Below, one piece after another: positions 36,643 through 40,833 of a stretch of 40,833 nt of DNA. The DNA is from an archaeon (GTDB lineage: Archaea; Asgardarchaeota; Hermodarchaeia; Hermodarchaeales; Hermodarchaeaceae). Made by a program: the position numbers and the translations under genes. The stretch is from NCBI GenBank assembly GCA_016550425.1, contig JABXGS010000029.1, positions 1 to 40,833 on the forward strand, in the 5' to 3' direction. The stretch's first letter is position 1. Every line of letters starts with the position of its first letter. The notes under the pieces were generated by a model that was not told where the DNA came from, ran no database searches, and saw only the letters and a list, made by a program, of their open reading frames with translations.

Positions 36643-37584
36643 ATGAACAAATCTAAATCTCTCCCATCGGCTTTCGAAGAACGATTCCAAATCCTTCTTG
36701 GAGATGAATACCTAAGCTTCCTCGCTTCAATTTCCCAACCTCCCACTCACTTCATCCGCATCAACACAATCAAAACCGACCTCACAGCAGGTCTCGCTCG
36801 ATTAGAAGCCCTCAATGTTAATCCCGTTCCACTTCCCTGGTATTCAGATGGATTCCGCATCACTGGGGACTATGAGCGACTCCCCTTTACCCAAGAATAT
36901 TCGCTAGGGCTATTCTATATTCAAGAAGGAGGAAGTATGGTTCCTCCCGTAATTTTAGACCCACAATCACACCATGTTGTTCTTGATTTATGTGCCGCTC
37001 CCGGATCGAAAACCACTCAGATCGCTCAGATGATGAAAAACGAAGGCGCACTAATTGCGAACGACAGATCTTTCCGACGGCTTACCAGCCTAGGTCACAA
37101 TATACAGGTGTGTGGCGTCATCAATACTATCACACTTTGCCAAGATGGTCGACACCTATCCACACGAATCCCTCTTCAATTCGATCGCGTCCTTGTTGAT
37201 GCCCCATGCACCGCGTCTGGACATCTTCGCAGTAAATCACCTCAATATGAGGTTACTAATCTTCAACGTATTCTCGGCATCCAGACTATCCAAAAAGGAC
37301 TTCTAACAGCAGCATTCCGCTTACTCAAACCGGGAGGTCTGTTAGTCTATTCAACCTGCAGTCTGCATCCGGAAGAAAATGAAGCGGTGGTCGACCACCT
37401 CCTTGGTGCTTTTCCTTTGGCTTCCATTGAATCCCCACAACCCGCAAACCTTCGTTACCATCCCGGAATCACCTACTGGAATAAAACGCACTACCATGAA
37501 ACTCTCAAAGACTGTCTTCGAATTTATCCACAGGATAATGATACAGACGGCTTCTTCATAGCCTTGATCAGGAAGGACGCCTAA
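36643..37584 (+). CDS. NOP2/Sun (RsmB/RsmF)-family RNA 5-methylcytosine methyltransferase
   Basis: An S-adenosylmethionine-dependent enzyme that methylates C5 of cytidine in tRNA or rRNA. The 313 residues contain a short N-terminal RNA-binding region (THFIRINTIKTD), the lead-in YIQEGGSMVPPVIL, the SAM loop VVLDLCAAPGSKTTQIA (113-128), motif IV LVDAPCTASG with Cys189, and motif VI VYSTCSLHPEENE with the catalytic Cys239. Both cysteines required by this class are present. The protein ends soon after the catalytic core (DTDGFFIALIRK). The PUA-type domain that many relatives carry at the C-terminus is instead encoded by the next gene, which overlaps it by one base (TAATG), so the two are probably translated together as subunits. 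Target RNA is unknown. Confidence 0.93.
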   Translation: MNKSKSLPSAFEERFQILLGDEYLSFLASISQPPTHFIRINTIKTDLTAGLARLEALNVNPVPLPWYSDGFRITGDYERLPFTQEYSLGLFYIQEGGSMVPPVILDPQSHHVVLDLCAAPGSKTTQIAQMMKNEGALIANDRSFRRLTSLGHNIQVCGVINTITLCQDGRHLSTRIPLQFDRVLVDAPCTASGHLRSKSPQYEVTNLQRILGIQTIQKGLLTAAFRLLKPGGLLVYSTCSLHPEENEAVVDHLLGAFPLASIESPQPANLRYHPGITYWNKTHYHETLKDCLRIYPQDNDTDGFFIALIRKDA

Positions 37585-38069
37585 TGTCTCACGGCCAAAC
37601 ACTGACCATTGATTCTGCGCGGGAAACCCACATCTGGCAACTACTCTATAGCCAATTTGGCATTCCAAAACTTGCTGGATTTAGGTTTCTCAAGTCAGGA
37701 CGCAAACGGATTCGCCTTATTAGTGATGCAGCATTTGCACTCCTTTCGGAATTACCATACACTGGCACAACCGGACTATACATCGGTGAATACTCGCCCA
37801 CAGCATTTCGGCTCTCCATGGATGGTGCTCAACTACTTGGTACTCATGCTACAAAGCAAATCGTCCAATTAACTAGATTGCAGGCAGAAACTTGGCTCAG
37901 AGGGGAATCGGTTAATTATGAAGACGACCGAAGAGGATATGTAATCGTCACCCACAACGACACTATCCTAGGCTGCGGAAGTCTCTCCCACGGCATCCTC
38001 CGCAGCTATGTACCCAAAATTCGTCGATTAAATCGTAAAAAAGATCAGTCCGGTGGAAAAAAGCCATGA
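37584..38069 (+). CDS. PUA-like RNA-binding protein, probable partner of the m5C methyltransferase
   Basis: The 161-residue protein has no catalytic motif. Its second half (GLYIGEYSPTAFRLSMDGAQLL, ETWLRGESV, GYVIVTHNDTILGCGSLSHG, LRSYVPKIRRLN) resembles the PUA-type domain found at the C-terminus of RsmF-like methyltransferases, where it binds the RNA substrate: a glycine-rich strand followed by a basic P-K-R tail. The start overlaps the stop of the methyltransferase gene by one base, and its stop overlaps the next start by four bases (ATGA). This tight coupling supports a common complex and a common RNA-processing operon. The basic C-terminus (RRLNRKKDQSGGKKP) fits RNA contact. A free tRNA/rRNA-binding factor is the alternative. 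Confidence 0.8.
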   Translation: MSHGQTLTIDSARETHIWQLLYSQFGIPKLAGFRFLKSGRKRIRLISDAAFALLSELPYTGTTGLYIGEYSPTAFRLSMDGAQLLGTHATKQIVQLTRLQAETWLRGESVNYEDDRRGYVIVTHNDTILGCGSLSHGILRSYVPKIRRLNRKKDQSGGKKP

Positions 38070-39439
38070 GTGTATTGATAACCATCTATGGAGGCGCGGG
38101 CGAAATCGGCGCCAATAAAATACTCATCGAAGATCAAGGTCATGATGTAAAGTTCTTTCTCGACTTCGGGAAATCCTTTGATACGATGCGTGAATTTTAT
38201 GATTTTCCTATCGCCCCGCGGTCCCTTGATGAATTAATCAAAGTTGGCGCTACACCTGACATACCCAACCTCTATCATCAACCATCGAAAAAAACCCAGC
38301 CTACTTCTGATATTGATGCAGTAGTATTATCCCATGCCCACACAGATCACTGTGGCTATCTCCCATTACTGAACCGAAGCATTCCGATCCATATGGGTGA
38401 ATGTACCAGAACTATCTTTGAAGCACGCCTTGAAGGCTCACGGAAGACCTTTGACTCTGATATTGAAGGGCAAACAATCAAAACCTTCCGAACAGGAGAC
38501 ACTGTGAAAATCGGTGGAGTAGACATCCGACCGGTTCATGTTGATCATAGTATCCCCGCAGCTTATGGCTTCATTGTTCACTGTTCTGAACTTAGTATCG
38601 TGTATACAGGCGATTTTCGCCGTCATGGAACTGTACCTCATCTCACCGCAGATTTCGTTCATGAGATACAGAAAGGTGGTTCACCAGACGTTGTGCTCAG
38701 TGAAGGAACTAATATCGCAAAAGCAGAATTAGCCACTGAAAACGAAGTACTCGAAAAAGCTACTACGATTATTCAAGGATGTAAAAGCCTCGCAATCGCT
38801 GATTTTTCTGAACCAGATTTTGACCGCTTCCGAACCATGCAAACAGCAGCAAAGGCTAATAATCGTCAATTAGTGCTTGACCCTCGAAGAATGTGGATTC
38901 TTCATGCCATCAATAAATGTCGTGACCTCCACATGCCAAACATTGCAACAGACACTGAAATCCGATGGTTTGATGGAGAGAAAAAGCGTATCTCCAAATA
39001 TGAAAGACTAATGAAAGAAGCAGATCCTACTATTAAAGAGCTCTCTGATCGAAGTGTTACAACTAAAGAGCTTCACAAATACCCAACCAAATACATCTTC
39101 TGCAGCAGTTTTGCCAGTATTAGCACCATTCAGCAAATCAAACCCCCTGAATCCGGAGTGTACTTGCTGAGCGCTTCAGAGCCGTTCAATGAAGAAAGCG
39201 AGATTAGCTTTGAAAAACTACTCAATTGGCTTGCGTTATCTGGGCTTGCAATGTATTCCGCCCACTGTTCAGGCCACATCCATCCACTCCAACTGTCACA
39301 AACCCTGGAAGAAATTCAACCAAAACGAGTCATACCAATTCATACAGAAGCCCCCGCACTCTTCAAAAATTTCATCAAAGCCACCAATATCCCCGTACAA
39401 ATCCCCACACCTGGCGTGACAATGAAATTCCCTGCGTAA
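38066..39439 (+). CDS. RNase J-like metallo-beta-lactamase/beta-CASP nuclease
   Basis: The 457 residues begin with the family lead-in ITIYGGAGEIGANKILIE and carry the metal motif LSHAHTDHCG (H90, H92, D94, H95), HVDHSIPAAYGFIVH (H161), TGDFRRHG (D183) and the late histidine in VIPIHTEAP. Between the lactamase halves is a beta-CASP region (SLAIADFSEPDFDRFRTM through IFCSSFASISTI). Length and motif order fit archaeal RNase J-type 5'-3' exonucleases and their close relatives rather than the CPSF/KH-containing group, since no KH domains are seen. The ATG overlaps the PUA gene stop by four bases with a GGTGG site before it. Grouping with two RNA-modification proteins supports a role in RNA maturation or turnover. 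Confidence 0.88.
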   Translation: MSVLITIYGGAGEIGANKILIEDQGHDVKFFLDFGKSFDTMREFYDFPIAPRSLDELIKVGATPDIPNLYHQPSKKTQPTSDIDAVVLSHAHTDHCGYLPLLNRSIPIHMGECTRTIFEARLEGSRKTFDSDIEGQTIKTFRTGDTVKIGGVDIRPVHVDHSIPAAYGFIVHCSELSIVYTGDFRRHGTVPHLTADFVHEIQKGGSPDVVLSEGTNIAKAELATENEVLEKATTIIQGCKSLAIADFSEPDFDRFRTMQTAAKANNRQLVLDPRRMWILHAINKCRDLHMPNIATDTEIRWFDGEKKRISKYERLMKEADPTIKELSDRSVTTKELHKYPTKYIFCSSFASISTIQQIKPPESGVYLLSASEPFNEESEISFEKLLNWLALSGLAMYSAHCSGHIHPLQLSQTLEEIQPKRVIPIHTEAPALFKNFIKATNIPVQIPTPGVTMKFPA

Positions 39440-39500
39440 CCCGCATTTTCTTTAATACCCGAAATAGATTTTAGCAGGTTCACAGGAAGCGTGCCTCATT

Positions 39501-40781
39501 ATGTCTTTTCTTAAAGGAATTCTCTCCGGTGACCCAGCAAAATCCGCTGCCAAACATGAGAAGCGAGCCCGAGAACACCAAGCGGAAGGTAATGAAGTCA
39601 AAGCCGCGGATTCTTGGGCGGCGGCTGGTCGTGAATACGCAAAGATTCCTGACCATCAACGAGCTTATGATGCATTTTTACAAGCCTCCCAATTTTATCT
39701 GGCCATTCGAGACGATAAACGGGAAACAGCCATCCTCTTCGATGCTGCAGATGTTGCAATAGCAAGCCACGATTTCTCTTCCGCATCAGCCGCATTAGAA
39801 CAAGTCATACGTATTGGCACACGGAATAAAGATGATGAGTTATTGGTTCGCACTTATTCTTTACAATCTATTTTTTTTCTGGCCGGAAATGACTTGGCAA
39901 GAACAAAACAAACCTACCGAGAAGCTGAAAAAATCGAGAAACGCTTTGGGCGAAAGAAAGTCAAAACACACACTTACTTGATTGCCTCTATCCTTGTAAA
40001 CCGATTCATAGAAGGTGGAGTTGTTCCCGCCGATCTGGAACTTCCTTCTCGAATAAATGAGTCAGAAACCATTAATCAGCTAATTACGACACTTCTTGCC
40101 CTCTTTCAAAATACACAATCCTCTTCCCTAACACTGAAATTAGACAAGAACGAAGTAAAAATCAAGGAACAGATCTCGGGATACGGAACGATCTCATTTC
40201 CGGTTCCAACGCAGGTCCTTGATATCCAACTATCCCTTCCCTCAAATATCGCCCTTCTAGAAGAAATCGCCTTTCCTCATGACCCCAAAAAGAAGTTAAA
40301 AATACGCTTCATCTTGGATCCCCGATTGCCCGGAACTTTTGAGGTGGGCCCTATGGTGCTTCTTCTTCAAATTGACGGCCAGCATTTTCAATTCAAATCA
40401 AATCCTGTTCCGCTAGAAATTACCGCGGCTACACCGAAAATCAACCTCGTCATTGATTCTGTCACGCCCCCACACTCTCAAGAAGAATTCGAACTAATTC
40501 TCCGAGTTGAAAATAATAGTCATGGAGATGCATCAGATGTTGTCATCAAGGTGACTCTCCCACCAACCCTTTTACTAAAAACTGGAACCCTTGAGAAGCA
40601 AATTATCAGTCTCCCATCCCAACAACATGTACAATTCCCTCTCTACTTAATTGCCACCAAAGCTGGGACCCATGAAGGAGAAATGACCTGTAACTATCTG
40701 GGACCTAGTGGAAAAAGCCAGAAAGTTGAAAGCAAGTTTTCCGTTGAAATACTGCCACGGGTTCGAAAGGAAAAAGATTAA
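39501..40781 (+). CDS. Cytoplasmic helical-solenoid protein with C-terminal Ig-like (appendage-like) domains
   Basis: The 426-residue protein has no signal peptide or membrane helix. Residues about 12-190 are helical repeats of TPR or alpha-SNAP type: AADSWAAAGREYAKI, AYDAFLQASQFYLAI, AILFDAADVAIASHDF, ASAALEQVIRIGTR, ARTKQTYREAEKIEKRF. Residues about 210-305 form a beta-rich domain (SLTLKLDKNEVKIKE, VLDIQLSLP). Residues about 312-420 form a second, better defined Ig-like domain (NLVIDSVTPPHSQEEF, LILRVENNSHGDASDVVI). TPR-like solenoids plus a C-terminal Ig ear occur in eukaryotic membrane-traffic adaptors, but simple archaeal CARDB-type domains give the same look, so no trafficking role is claimed. 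The nearest purine site (AGGAAG at 39484-39489) is 11 bases from the ATG, slightly long. It follows the nuclease gene by 61 bases. Confidence 0.8.
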   Translation: MSFLKGILSGDPAKSAAKHEKRAREHQAEGNEVKAADSWAAAGREYAKIPDHQRAYDAFLQASQFYLAIRDDKRETAILFDAADVAIASHDFSSASAALEQVIRIGTRNKDDELLVRTYSLQSIFFLAGNDLARTKQTYREAEKIEKRFGRKKVKTHTYLIASILVNRFIEGGVVPADLELPSRINESETINQLITTLLALFQNTQSSSLTLKLDKNEVKIKEQISGYGTISFPVPTQVLDIQLSLPSNIALLEEIAFPHDPKKKLKIRFILDPRLPGTFEVGPMVLLLQIDGQHFQFKSNPVPLEITAATPKINLVIDSVTPPHSQEEFELILRVENNSHGDASDVVIKVTLPPTLLLKTGTLEKQIISLPSQQHVQFPLYLIATKAGTHEGEMTCNYLGPSGKSQKVESKFSVEILPRVRKEKD

Positions 40782-40825
40782 TGTGCTGGCTGACCCGCAA
40801 TCACTTATAGTAGGGGTTACCAACG

Positions 40826-40833
40826 ATGCGAGC
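40826..40833 (+). CDS. Possible first codons of a gene that continues beyond the window
   Basis: An ATG at 40826 follows an AGGGGT ribosome-like site (40812-40817) by eight bases, with TTATAG upstream. Only two and a half codons are visible, so the product cannot be named and the start is tentative. Confidence 0.2.

Overview
The window reads as archaeal chromosome. Shine-Dalgarno sites of the GGAGG/GGTGA type sit before most starts, several upstream regions carry TATA-like boxes, and the gene content fits an archaeon: an ADP-forming acyl-CoA synthetase subunit, a thiolase paired with a DUF35 protein, a stand-alone Lrp-type ligand-binding domain, an RNase J-like beta-CASP nuclease, a formaldehyde-activating enzyme domain and giant Sec-exported surface proteins. 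The giant surface proteins and the solenoid-plus-Ig protein at the right edge make an Asgard lineage plausible, but no marker here proves it. No rRNA, tRNA, CRISPR array, insertion sequence or prophage was seen.

Layout. (1) 2-730: 3' part of an enoyl-CoA hydratase. (2) 889-23333: four tandem paralogous genes of 1414, 1609, about 2106 and about 2103 codons, over half of the window. Each encodes a signal peptide, a long N-glycosylation-site-rich ectodomain of Ig-like repeats, one transmembrane helix and a conserved cytoplasmic tail of 2-3 helical-hairpin repeats. (3) 23457-25376: a nitroreductase, a small cysteine-containing protein, and a broken isopropylmalate/homocitrate synthase-type pseudogene on the minus strand. 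(4) 25556-30336: acyl-CoA metabolism. A degenerate alpha-subunit paralogue, a RAM domain with a non-ATG start, a canonical acyl-CoA synthetase (ADP-forming) alpha subunit, then thiolase plus DUF35. (5) 30340-36614: an M20 peptidase, a CitG-family protein, a minus-strand operon of a U32-like TIM-barrel protein and a DapA-Fae fusion, a structured candidate RNA, and a D-threonine aldolase/D-serine dehydratase-type PLP enzyme. (6) 36643-40781: an RNA-processing set with overlapping genes (NOP2/Sun-type m5C methyltransferase, its PUA-type domain as a separate protein, RNase J-like nuclease), then a helical-solenoid protein with C-terminal beta domains.

How the genes may work together. The thiolase-DUF35 pair and the acyl-CoA synthetase subunits suggest acyl-CoA degradation or synthesis linked to ATP. 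The DapA-Fae fusion joins a Schiff-base pyruvate aldolase to the enzyme that condenses formaldehyde with tetrahydromethanopterin, which suggests capture of aldolase-released formaldehyde; the neighbouring D-amino-acid PLP lyase could feed the same logic. The four giant proteins look like an expanded surface system that varies the outside and keeps one cytoplasmic docking module.

The strongest unusual items are the four-gene array with its repeated cytoplasmic hairpin, the DapA-Fae fusion, the degenerate acyl-CoA synthetase paralogue next to a RAM gene that appears to start at ATT, the decayed synthase gene, and a nested stem-loop at 35340-35426 that has features of an H/ACA guide RNA.
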